Assembly: GCF_001591585.1 (NCBI RefSeq)
Contig: NZ_BCVE01000004.1
Location: forward strand, 248,001-312,000
Reading direction: 5' to 3'
DNA from: Niallia circulans NBRC 13626
GTDB lineage: Bacteria; Bacillota; Bacilli; Bacillales; Cytobacillaceae
Length of the DNA: 64,000 nucleotides
Both the position numbers and the translations under genes were made by a program. Under the pieces are notes generated by a model that saw only the letters and a program-made list of their open reading frames with translations, was not told the DNA's origin and made no database searches. Below, one piece after another: positions 52,163-61,080 of this stretch. Position 1 is the stretch's first letter. Each line of letters starts with the position of its first letter.

Positions 52163-55024
52163 TCACTCTTTATCTTGTTCTGGTATCAATACTTGGCCCA
52201 CTTTCCCCATCTTTAATAAGGTTTGCATAATCGTTTTAGAAAGTTGGCTAGTTTGGTATGGTTTTACGAGATAATCCATCGCTCCTCGTGATAATCCCTT
52301 TTCTTTTTCATCTAATGCAGATGATACGATAACAGGAATATTTCTGAGTTTTTCTGATTCTTTGATATGATTCAAGATTTTCCAACCATCAAAATTTTCA
52401 TCTTCGAGCATGATATCAAGCACCACTGCATCTGTCGGGAGCTTTTCTAACATTTGCATTGCCTCTTGACCATTTTTATAATACACAACTTGGAAGCCGT
52501 TATCTTGCAATTCATGAACAATTAATTCTCCCAGGCTAATATCATCTTCTATCACCATGATCGAGTAAGTTTGCTTATTTTCTATAGATACTTCATCAGA
52601 AGCCTCCATTTTATGGACAAGGGGAAAAATAAGCGTAAACGTACTTCCCTTCCCATAATCTGATTCTACTGCCACTTGGCCATCATGGGCAATCATGATT
52701 TCTTGAACAATAGACAGTCCAAGGCCCGTACCACCAATCTTTCTTCGGTCCGTATTATCTACTCGATAAAACTTAGTAAATAATTTACTGATCTCCGCTT
52801 TTGGGATTCCTAGGCCTTCATCTTTAAACGATACTCGCAGCTGCCCGTTCTCTTTATAAATATTAATCTCTATTGTCCCTCCATCGGGGGAATACTTAAT
52901 AGCATTACTTAGAAGATTCGCCAGCACTTGTTCAATCTTCGCTTTATCACCAATAATCATGGTTTCCTCTATCAACTGATTTATTTCGATTCGATGAGAA
53001 CTAGTATTAATGGATAGTTTTTCCTTGACTCTCTCTACTATTGGCATTAAATCAATGTACTTCTTCTCATAGGTTTGCTTTCCTGCTTCCATTCGTTGAA
53101 TATCTAGGAAATCATTTATTAAGGAGGTCAGCCTCTTTGCTTCACCATATATTGTTTGTAAGTACTTTTTCTGCTTTTCCACTTTTAATTCTCGATTTAT
53201 CATTAATTCTGTAAATCCAAGTATGCTTGCTAACGGTGTTCGCAGCTCATGACTCACTGTGCTTACGAACTCAGACTTCATTCTATCCACTTCATATTCT
53301 TTTGTTATATCCCTATAAACAAGGATGGTGCCGAACTTAGTGTTTCCTCTGTAAAGTTCCTCCGCATAGATATTAATTACTCGTCCATCTTTCATAAAGG
53401 CACTATAGGAATCCGTCTGTTTTTCCTTAATGGATGCTTCTATATATTGAAGCAACCCTTCTTCATCCATAAAATGAGCTGTTAATGGCTGCTTCCATTC
53501 ATCCCATCTACAGCCAGGATAAAATATTGTTTCCTTTGTGTCCCCAATCATTTCTTCAAGCTTTTCATTCACGAATATTATTTCACCTATTCCACATACT
53601 ACCTGAATACCCTCTTGAATGGTATTTAAGATATCGTAGTTTAATACACGATCATTTTCTGTTTGCTCAAATAATTCAATTTTATCTAAAGAAATACTTA
53701 TTTGTTTTGCCAACGCAATAAATTCTTCCTTATCAAACACCGAGTAAGGATCGCTAAAACGACTCAGCATCATCACTGCTGTTATTTCATCATCCGAATT
53801 ATAGACAGGAATATACAAATCATGTGTAAATCCTTTTTCAAGGTGATAGCCTTTTTCGGCCAATACCATTTCTCTTGAAATAATAAATGGGTCTTTCTCT
53901 TTTTTTAGTCGATCGAGCATTCCTTGCCATACATAATTTTTAAATTGCTCTGCTCCTTCTTCGACAATTCCGTAGGTTGCATATGCTTGATCCTTTAATA
54001 GTAAGATAATTCCTCTGTCTGCCTGTAGAATTGCTGCTAGATGGGTAATAATACTCTCTAATACTTCATTTTTATCTAATGAATTCGAAATGCTATTAAT
54101 TAATTCATTTCTTCGCCTTAATGATTCCCTATTTGCTCTAACTGTCTCTAAGACCTCTTCTAATTCTATTTGTTGTGCATGCAGTTCATCCTGCTGTGCA
54201 AGTAATTCCTCATTTTGCGCCAATAAGTTTTGTTCTTTATCTTGAACACTTTGATACATTTGATAAAAAGCAGCAGAGAGTTTCCCTATCTCATCAGCTC
54301 GCTTGGTGTCTATCTTTATCTGTGCATCATTTCCTTTCGCAATTTCATTTGCCGCAACTGATAAATCGGCTAACGGTTTGCCAATTTTTTTTAATCCAGC
54401 CCGCCCTATAAAATAAATAACCATCATAATGAAAATAATATAGACAAGAAAGCTGATTTGAAAAATGATGATATTTTTATCTAGTTCATTTACCAAACTA
54501 TTCAGTTCATTCGTCATCGATTGTAAATAGTTATGTAACGAACCCTTTATATGACTAATTCGATCTGCTCCCCCATCATCTGAGAGTTTCACCACTTTGT
54601 CGATTTCTCCTTCATCAAAGTAGTTTAATGCTTTGGGGAGGATATCCTGAAAATAATAAGAATGAAAATTTGCTATCTCTTCTACTAACACTGCATCTTC
54701 ATCTGTTGTAGCAACAGCTTTTAGCTGTTGAATCAATTCATTTGTCTTGGCATCCATTTTTAAAGCGGATGAACGCATATCGGGATTATTAAACGCGAAG
54801 TATCCTCTTGCTTCTGATAAAGCATTTTCTAGCATATCTTGTAATTCTCTAGTGATTGATATTTTTTCAAGGATCACTTCCCTTTCTTCTGCATAGCGAT
54901 CATTCAATTGCTTTTGACTGAGTGCAAGGAAGGCACAGCCCATAAGGAAAAGCAAACTAAAAAAAAACAGTAAAGCTACAAACTGTCTTGATATGCTTTT
55001 ACCAAAATAATCTTTAATTTTCAT
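52163..55024 (-). CDS. Hybrid sensor histidine kinase / response regulator
   Basis: This 953-residue protein has: transmembrane helix 1 (about 13-35); a helical extracytoplasmic sensor (40-184); helix 2 (about 185-207); HAMP (207-260); a Gln/Glu-rich coiled coil (260-305); GAF (310-455); PAS (458-575); HisKA with phospho-acceptor H592 in SHELRTPL; HATPase_c (N703 region, DEGLGI, GGTGLGL); and a C-terminal receiver with D870 and K921. It is the last gene of the 52-62.7 kb operon and overlaps the preceding response regulator by 11 bp. Its REC domain can pass phosphate to an HPt domain, and the only HPt nearby is in the first gene of the same operon. Confidence 0.93.
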   Translation of the reverse strand: MKIKDYFGKSISRQFVALLFFFSLLFLMGCAFLALSQKQLNDRYAEEREVILEKISITRELQDMLENALSEARGYFAFNNPDMRSSALKMDAKTNELIQQLKAVATTDEDAVLVEEIANFHSYYFQDILPKALNYFDEGEIDKVVKLSDDGGADRISHIKGSLHNYLQSMTNELNSLVNELDKNIIIFQISFLVYIIFIMMVIYFIGRAGLKKIGKPLADLSVAANEIAKGNDAQIKIDTKRADEIGKLSAAFYQMYQSVQDKEQNLLAQNEELLAQQDELHAQQIELEEVLETVRANRESLRRRNELINSISNSLDKNEVLESIITHLAAILQADRGIILLLKDQAYATYGIVEEGAEQFKNYVWQGMLDRLKKEKDPFIISREMVLAEKGYHLEKGFTHDLYIPVYNSDDEITAVMMLSRFSDPYSVFDKEEFIALAKQISISLDKIELFEQTENDRVLNYDILNTIQEGIQVVCGIGEIIFVNEKLEEMIGDTKETIFYPGCRWDEWKQPLTAHFMDEEGLLQYIEASIKEKQTDSYSAFMKDGRVINIYAEELYRGNTKFGTILVYRDITKEYEVDRMKSEFVSTVSHELRTPLASILGFTELMINRELKVEKQKKYLQTIYGEAKRLTSLINDFLDIQRMEAGKQTYEKKYIDLMPIVERVKEKLSINTSSHRIEINQLIEETMIIGDKAKIEQVLANLLSNAIKYSPDGGTIEINIYKENGQLRVSFKDEGLGIPKAEISKLFTKFYRVDNTDRRKIGGTGLGLSIVQEIMIAHDGQVAVESDYGKGSTFTLIFPLVHKMEASDEVSIENKQTYSIMVIEDDISLGELIVHELQDNGFQVVYYKNGQEAMQMLEKLPTDAVVLDIMLEDENFDGWKILNHIKESEKLRNIPVIVSSALDEKEKGLSRGAMDYLVKPYQTSQLSKTIMQTLLKMGKVGQVLIPEQDKE

Positions 55025-55382
55025 TCAATATTTCTCCTACTTTGTCTAATAAAGCAAGCGGGCTAAATGGCTTTGCCATAAAATAATCTGCTCCTGCTCC
55101 CATAATTTCATGTTGCTCACTCGCTTGGCTTTTGGCAGAGAGCATCATAATTTTAAGATGCTCTCTCTCTTTATCTGCTCTTACTTTTTCAATGACTTCT
55201 AAGCCGGTCATAATTGGCATCATATAATCAAGGATTAGTAAATCATATTGGTTCTCTTGAACTAACTGAAATGCTTCTTCTCCATCTTGTGCTTCATCCA
55301 CGATGTATTCATCTTCCAATGTATCAACTATTAACATTCTTAATACTTCTTCATCTTCTGCTAATAAAATTCTTTTCACCAT
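55014..55382 (-). CDS. Single-domain response regulator (CheY/Spo0F type)
   Basis: The 122-residue protein is a lone receiver domain: acidic pair D10/E11, phospho-acceptor D52, S82 and K104 in MAKPFSP. There is no output domain, so it works by phosphotransfer or by protein contact, as CheY or Spo0F do. GGGGGA lies about 6 nt before the ATG, inside the end of the upstream gene. It overlaps the hybrid kinase gene by 11 bp and is adjacent (0 bp) to the glycosidase-like gene, implying one transcript. Confidence 0.92.
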   Translation of the reverse strand: MVKRILLAEDEEVLRMLIVDTLEDEYIVDEAQDGEEAFQLVQENQYDLLILDYMMPIMTGLEVIEKVRADKEREHLKIMMLSAKSQASEQHEIMGAGADYFMAKPFSPLALLDKVGEILNEN

Positions 55383-58300
55383 TTAATCCCCCAAATTTAT
55401 TTCTGAAAAGGCATCCTTTAAGAGGTAATACGATGCCCTTAGCCGTTCATGGTAAGCTGGCATCTCCCATTCGTCCCACATGTACCATTTAGCATCAGCA
55501 GCTAGGATTTCATTATATCTATTAAGCTTAGGGAAGGAAGAGATTATTTCCTCCTCTTTTTCCATTACCGCTGCTATTTGGATTCCCTTAGCCTGTACAC
55601 TTTCCTCTAATCCCTTTTGCCATAAATCAGCCATTATCTCTTTCTGGCTCGGATCTTTCATATTCAACAAGGCCCAAGGTATCCGGACTTCAATTGTTTT
55701 TTTATCTTTGCTCACGCTTATATCGGTTAAGCTATTAAATTCTTTACTAGCAGGATTTCCATTGCCAAATAGAAGATGTCCAGTTACATAAGATTGAAAT
55801 GGAATTTTAGTATCTGGGAGCTCTAATTCCTTATTTAAGGTCAGTCGAATAGGATGAAATACTCCATTATCCTTTTTCTTTGCATAAGCTTCTTCTTTGA
55901 TCATATGCAAAATGGATCCATAATGATAATGGAAGGAATCATAATAACTATCAACTAATATTTGCGAATTGTGTTCATTCGCTATTTTAACAAGAAAGTC
56001 AACGCCAAACGTTGATTTAATTGTTTTGTTTTTAAGTGCAATTGTTTTTTGGCCTTGCTTCTCAATGGTATTAAACAATAGATAGGTTGTATCTGTTTGT
56101 AAGTCTATTGGCTGGTGATAATCAATTCTCAAGTTGACCTGCTGTTCATCACTTGTTACATATATAGACTCTATTCCTTTTTGTTCCCTTCTATCTTCAT
56201 ACAAAGGAGAAATGCCGAGTTTTTCCCAGTCCTTTTTCTTTCCATCTATATAAATGGGCGACTCATATTTTCCAGGATCAAAGCTGAGTAAGCCAAAATG
56301 CTGTTCATTTGTTTGTAGATTGGACCAATATGGTCTTCTATCAGGATTATCATAATCCATCGTATTCCATGTTCGCTTGAACCATTCATCCTGCCAAGCA
56401 AATAGTAGCCCACCTGCATAATTTTCATCGACAATCATTTGAAACATTTCTTTATCGAAATTTCCTTGTTCTTGTTCGGAAAGAAACCCTTGTGTCATTC
56501 CATTTACATTCTCATGCGTTTTTCCTCTCGATGCGGGTACACCAAATTCAGCAATTAGAACTGGCATATCATGTGCTTCTCTTAACTCCTGTAAATAAGC
56601 TCCATAATTACTCTGCTTCCCTTGTTTATTTATATAGCCTTTATATGCAGGCTCATAGTTTAAGAAATCTGGATAATACGGATAGACATGATAGGAAGCA
56701 AGGAATCCCGCATGAAAATTCTCTGTCGTCTTTATATGATTGGGATTTACGATGGCCATATCTTCTTTTGGATCCGGCTCATAACGATGTTTAAGCAAGT
56801 CCGTTGTTACCCAATTGGTAAAGCTCATTGTATGCTGCCAGTCATATTTATCAACCTCATATTTCACTGTTTCATCCATCTTCTGTGCAAGCCAACTTTC
56901 AAAAGGAGAAGCATCTTTTGTTTCAAAGTAAGTGCCATCATATGAAGCTATGCTTTTATGTTTCTCATTTGTGTTCTGTACTACCTCTGGATCCCATTCG
57001 ATTCCGATCATAATGCCCAATACATATTTTGATATATCATATGTATACTCGCCGGAAGCATGGCCAGGGGCAGCAGCTATAGATGCATTCCCATGAATGA
57101 TATCTATCATATTCTTCAATTCTCGATTAAAATCATTATCCACTTCATTCGCGTAAGCATCCTGTTTTTCTAGGAGAGTCTCTTCATTGATCCATGCACC
57201 ATGAAAAAGATATAAAGGTTCCTCTGCCAACTGATTATACTCATACAATGCTTGATAGAAAGCGGGCGGATGCAAGGTATACACTCTAATCGCATTTGCA
57301 TGCATAGCGCCAATATCTTTAAACCAGCGTAAATATTCATCCTTCGTTATGGCCGTTTCTCCTGGAAAAGTTCCTGGCTTTGCTATCCCCATATTAACTC
57401 CTTTAACAAGGAGATTTGTCCACTTATTGTCTTTCAACACCTGAATATACGTATCATCTGTTTTCGTGTTTATCTTCAAATGATTCACAGTTGTTGTTTC
57501 CACATTAGTACTTGCATGATCAGCGGAATGTAAACCATTCTTTAGAATCCCTTTCATAATAGGTACATAACTGTTCCAATAAAAGGAATGGCGATAAGTT
57601 ATAGATCTTTTCCACGTATCAAACCCGACTGTTTTATAAAGTGCTGGTACCTCTGCTTCATCTGCATAGTCACCTGCAAAATAATAAGACGTGTATTGTT
57701 TATTCTTGTATTGAATGACTGCTGGAAACTGACTAGGTAAGCCATATTCGGTTAAGACTGCTTTCCCTTTTTCATTTACTGGAAGTGTATACGTAGCAAG
57801 AATATCGGTCTCATCCTTTGCAGCAACTATATCAAACCAATAACCATAATTCGATTTAATAGGCTGATTGAACAAATCCTTTCCTTTATCAGTAGTCGAA
57901 AATTGAAGGGCTCCGCTAACAAGCTCTTGATCTGACAATACAATTAGATGATCATCGCTATTAATCAAGATTAACCCTGATCCTTTAAATGACCACTTGT
58001 GATCATAGATTTGTTCATATCTTTCTTTGACCCATATAGGAACTTCATTGCTTTCCATGTCAGAAAAATATCTTCCTATCCATCCACTCCATGAAAGATG
58101 GAGAAGATTTGTTATTTTTTCGCGGGCTTGATCACTAGTTGGAGCTGCAAAGGTATTAAATTCAGCAATTAATGTTTTATTGGTGTTTTGAAACAAAGCT
58201 GACTCTACCCTTTCAACATCTTCTAACGCTAATCCGCCTTCCATCTGCTTCGAAACTTTCTCAACGCTATTCATTCTGGAAGTTTCTTCCTTATCTACTC

Positions 58301-58631
58301 CATATTGATCTGTCATATAGATCACATCATAGGAGGATAAATCTTTTGGCAGATGAGTTAATTGCTTGTGTTTTTCTTTCAAAGGATTAACTCCTACATA
58401 ATCACGTTCTTTGCTATAAGGAGCTTGATTGCTTTTTACATATTTCTGATTATTCAACACCCATATTAATCCCGCATGTTCCTGATAGGAAGAATCCGGC
58501 ACTGTTTTATCCATAATTAAGACATTTAATTCCTTTGAATGCTTTAACTGCCAAAGCCAAAAAGGACTTGTTAAAAGTCCTACACCAAAGAGAATAAGTA
58601 AAAAGAAAATAATCGATTTATTCCATTTCAT
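55383..58631 (-). CDS. Large membrane-anchored glycosidase-like protein of the exopolysaccharide operon
   Basis: The 1082-residue protein has an N-terminal signal anchor (about 7-28) and is otherwise extracytoplasmic. Residues 30-390 form a domain of unknown family. Residues about 395-785 look like a TIM-barrel glycosidase of clan A type: GVNMGIAKPGTFPGE, ANAIRVYTLHPP, GIEWDPE (E545, possible acid/base), SYHVYPYYPDF and VLIAEFGVPASRG (E695, likely nucleophile). Residues about 790-1080 resemble a carbohydrate-binding, CBM9/DOMON-like beta domain (IYIDGKKKDWEKLG; VSKDKKTIEVRIPW). It overlaps the glycosyltransferase gene by 4 bp. It may trim, transfer or release the polymer made by that enzyme; this is inference. 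Confidence 0.8.
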   Translation of the reverse strand: MKWNKSIIFFLLILFGVGLLTSPFWLWQLKHSKELNVLIMDKTVPDSSYQEHAGLIWVLNNQKYVKSNQAPYSKERDYVGVNPLKEKHKQLTHLPKDLSSYDVIYMTDQYGVDKEETSRMNSVEKVSKQMEGGLALEDVERVESALFQNTNKTLIAEFNTFAAPTSDQAREKITNLLHLSWSGWIGRYFSDMESNEVPIWVKERYEQIYDHKWSFKGSGLILINSDDHLIVLSDQELVSGALQFSTTDKGKDLFNQPIKSNYGYWFDIVAAKDETDILATYTLPVNEKGKAVLTEYGLPSQFPAVIQYKNKQYTSYYFAGDYADEAEVPALYKTVGFDTWKRSITYRHSFYWNSYVPIMKGILKNGLHSADHASTNVETTTVNHLKINTKTDDTYIQVLKDNKWTNLLVKGVNMGIAKPGTFPGETAITKDEYLRWFKDIGAMHANAIRVYTLHPPAFYQALYEYNQLAEEPLYLFHGAWINEETLLEKQDAYANEVDNDFNRELKNMIDIIHGNASIAAAPGHASGEYTYDISKYVLGIMIGIEWDPEVVQNTNEKHKSIASYDGTYFETKDASPFESWLAQKMDETVKYEVDKYDWQHTMSFTNWVTTDLLKHRYEPDPKEDMAIVNPNHIKTTENFHAGFLASYHVYPYYPDFLNYEPAYKGYINKQGKQSNYGAYLQELREAHDMPVLIAEFGVPASRGKTHENVNGMTQGFLSEQEQGNFDKEMFQMIVDENYAGGLLFAWQDEWFKRTWNTMDYDNPDRRPYWSNLQTNEQHFGLLSFDPGKYESPIYIDGKKKDWEKLGISPLYEDRREQKGIESIYVTSDEQQVNLRIDYHQPIDLQTDTTYLLFNTIEKQGQKTIALKNKTIKSTFGVDFLVKIANEHNSQILVDSYYDSFHYHYGSILHMIKEEAYAKKKDNGVFHPIRLTLNKELELPDTKIPFQSYVTGHLLFGNGNPASKEFNSLTDISVSKDKKTIEVRIPWALLNMKDPSQKEIMADLWQKGLEESVQAKGIQIAAVMEKEEEIISSFPKLNRYNEILAADAKWYMWDEWEMPAYHERLRASYYLLKDAFSEINLGD

Positions 58632-60040
58632 TCGGATACTCCTTTACGGCTCATTTCTCCCCAACTTTTATCGCTTCTTATTAATTGCCAAATGCCTTCA
58701 CATCGCCAAAAAACAGTTAACGGGCGGTACCAAAAAGATTCTGTCAGCGAATAGAAGAACAAAGAAATGATGTGGGAAACTTTCGGATATTTGCGCAAAC
58801 TCCATTCTTCTAATAACACTGCTGCCATTGAAAAAATAGAGCCATAAATACAGGACAGTAATAAAATTAAGATGGCAAATTCTAAATATACTCCACCAAA
58901 AAACAAGGCAATAATCGTATAAACATATCCTAAAAATTCGACAATAGGGCCCAAAAATTCAATTAGCCAGAAGTATGGAAAAGATATTAGTCCGATATTT
59001 CCATATTTCGGGTTAAAGGTTAGCTTTCTATGATTCCATAGACTTTCATATAATCCCCGATGCCACCTTCTTCGCTGTCTTCTTAAAAACGTTATTTCTT
59101 CCGGAACTTCTGTCCAGCAAACTGGGTCTGGAACATAAACGATTTTCTTTTTTTCCTTTGTCTCTTTTAATAATCGATGGATTCGCACTACGAGCTCCAT
59201 ATCTTCGCCGACTGTATTCGTTTGATAGCCCCCAGCCTTTAGGACCCATTTTTTTGAAAAAACACCAAAAGCCCCAGAAATAATTAATAATAAATTATGT
59301 CTGCTTAATCCAATTCTCCCCATCAAAAAAGCTCTCAAATATTCGATTATTTGCATAATAACCAAGGGATTGCGAGACAATCCTATCTCGAGAACTTGTC
59401 CGTTTTTTATCTTACATCCATTAGCAATACGAATACTTCCACTTGAGGCTATCACTTCTTCATCACTATCCATAATAGGCTTCATTACCTTTAAAAAGGC
59501 ATCTCTTTCTAAGACCGAATCACCATCTAATGAACAAATATAAGGAAAATGAGAAAAGTTCAGTCCTGCATTTAAAGCATCTGCTTTTCCGCCATTTTCT
59601 TTATCGATTAAATATAATTTAGGGAGCAGCTTCGATTGATAAATCCCTTTAATAGGCTTTGTCGTAAGTTGTTTCCTGACAACCTTTTCTATATGAACCA
59701 TCTCATATTGTTCTATCATTTTCTGCAGCGTATGGTCCTTTGATCCATCATTGACAACAATGATTTCAAATTGAGGATAATTAATGCTCAACAAGGACCG
59801 TACACTTGGAATGATTCCAGCTTCTTCATTATAAGCTGGAACAATGATAGATACTGGTTTCGTATACCATTCATTTGAAACATCATCAAATGTATCTTCT
59901 CTATTTAATTTATATTCCTTTCGTAGCTGAAGCATGGAAATGAAAAGAATAACAGAATAAAACAATATAATAATTATCATATAAACAGCAATAAACGTGG
60001 CAAAGATTTGTACAGCAATTGACCACCATTGATAAACCAT
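58628..60040 (-). CDS. Processive family-2 glycosyltransferase (poly-beta-glycan synthase type)
   Basis: The 470-residue protein has a helix at about 10-36, a cytoplasmic GT2 domain and three to four C-terminal helices (about 350-450). Catalytic motifs are complete: SIIVPAYNEEAGI, D98 in VVNDGS, DGD (172-174), GED with D280 as base, and QRRRW (322-326), the QxxRW hallmark of processive synthases such as IcaA/PgaC, HasA or BcsA. There is no PilZ domain. It lies 1 base after the HEAT gene and overlaps the glycosidase-like gene by 4 bp. The sugar donor cannot be read from sequence. Confidence 0.92.
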   Translation of the reverse strand: MVYQWWSIAVQIFATFIAVYMIIIILFYSVILFISMLQLRKEYKLNREDTFDDVSNEWYTKPVSIIVPAYNEEAGIIPSVRSLLSINYPQFEIIVVNDGSKDHTLQKMIEQYEMVHIEKVVRKQLTTKPIKGIYQSKLLPKLYLIDKENGGKADALNAGLNFSHFPYICSLDGDSVLERDAFLKVMKPIMDSDEEVIASSGSIRIANGCKIKNGQVLEIGLSRNPLVIMQIIEYLRAFLMGRIGLSRHNLLLIISGAFGVFSKKWVLKAGGYQTNTVGEDMELVVRIHRLLKETKEKKKIVYVPDPVCWTEVPEEITFLRRQRRRWHRGLYESLWNHRKLTFNPKYGNIGLISFPYFWLIEFLGPIVEFLGYVYTIIALFFGGVYLEFAILILLLSCIYGSIFSMAAVLLEEWSLRKYPKVSHIISLFFYSLTESFWYRPLTVFWRCEGIWQLIRSDKSWGEMSRKGVSE

Positions 60041-60041
60041 G

Positions 60042-61079
60042 CTAATAAACTCCTTTATTTAACCATTCTCTGGCCATATCCTTGGCAAACTTATCCTCTG
60101 ATTGGTTAACGACTTCAAATAAAACTTCTCTGCCTTTTTTAAAGCTTATGATGGATTCAGCTGCTTGAGATCGCACCCACCAAGAAGAATCATGAAGAAG
60201 CTTTACTAACAAAGGAATATATTTATCGAGGCTACTACTCGTTCCTAATAGTTTGGCAACCATCATTCTCTCCTGCCAAACTTCAGAATCTGCCAAGAAA
60301 ACGTAATCTTCTATATTTCTCACATAGCCAATTGAAGCTATTGCCTTCAAAGCTCTTAATCTGATCTCTTCCTCATACTTCGCGAAAACACTCTCTATAA
60401 ATTGGACGTACTCTACCTTCTTTTTCATGCTTATTACGTCTAAGATTGCTAATTGTAACGCTTCTCGACAATAATAAAAAGGCTGAATAAACTTCCTAAA
60501 ACTCTCAGGCTTTAATCGCAGCAGTATACTTCGGTAATTCTTTTCCGTAAGTTCTTCATCCTTATTTATGAGGCTCCAAATGTTTTCAGATTGAAAGGCA
60601 GCTAAAATCCGATAAATCTGGATTTTCTCTTCTTTATGACAATTTCTTTTAGATAATCGACTAATCACCTGGTGTTCGATTTCCTTCATATGAAAATCTT
60701 CTATTTTATATAGGACATTCATCCGTTTACTCCAATATCTAGACTTTATTTCTTTCCTATATTTATCTATCAAGTAAAACTCAGCAAGTTCAAGCAGCCG
60801 TTCTTCCTCCTGTTCTCCCTCTATTCTCTCAGAAAAATCAGTGAAAACCTGTTCTATTGCCTGCTTGTCTATTCTTGTTTGCTTTATATCCTTCAATCTT
60901 TCCTTCCCCTCCCGAAGATAGGAAAAGATTGGTCCAATCAGCTGTTTTTTTCGCTCATTAATTTGGTTATCTTGTCTATTCTCTATTATTTTCCTAATGA
61001 CTAAATAAGTTAATAAGCATAATAGCGTAGCAAAAAGGATAATACTAATTATTTGTAATACTCTTATCTCTTGTTCCAA
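60042..61079 (-). CDS. Membrane-anchored HEAT-repeat protein
   Basis: The 345-residue protein has one N-terminal helix (about 8-29) followed by a helical cytoplasmic region. Repeats of HEAT type are visible near the C terminus: EIRLRALKAIASIGYVRNIE, ERMMVAKLLGTSSSLDKYIP, SWWVRSQAAESIISFKKGRE. It is encoded 1 base after the GGDEF gene and 1 base before the glycosyltransferase gene. HEAT proteins scaffold protein complexes, so it may link the synthase to its regulators, or act as the missing c-di-GMP receiver; neither is shown. Confidence 0.85.
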   Translation of the reverse strand: MEQEIRVLQIISIILFATLLCLLTYLVIRKIIENRQDNQINERKKQLIGPIFSYLREGKERLKDIKQTRIDKQAIEQVFTDFSERIEGEQEEERLLELAEFYLIDKYRKEIKSRYWSKRMNVLYKIEDFHMKEIEHQVISRLSKRNCHKEEKIQIYRILAAFQSENIWSLINKDEELTEKNYRSILLRLKPESFRKFIQPFYYCREALQLAILDVISMKKKVEYVQFIESVFAKYEEEIRLRALKAIASIGYVRNIEDYVFLADSEVWQERMMVAKLLGTSSSLDKYIPLLVKLLHDSSWWVRSQAAESIISFKKGREVLFEVVNQSEDKFAKDMAREWLNKGVY

Positions 61080-61080
61080 A

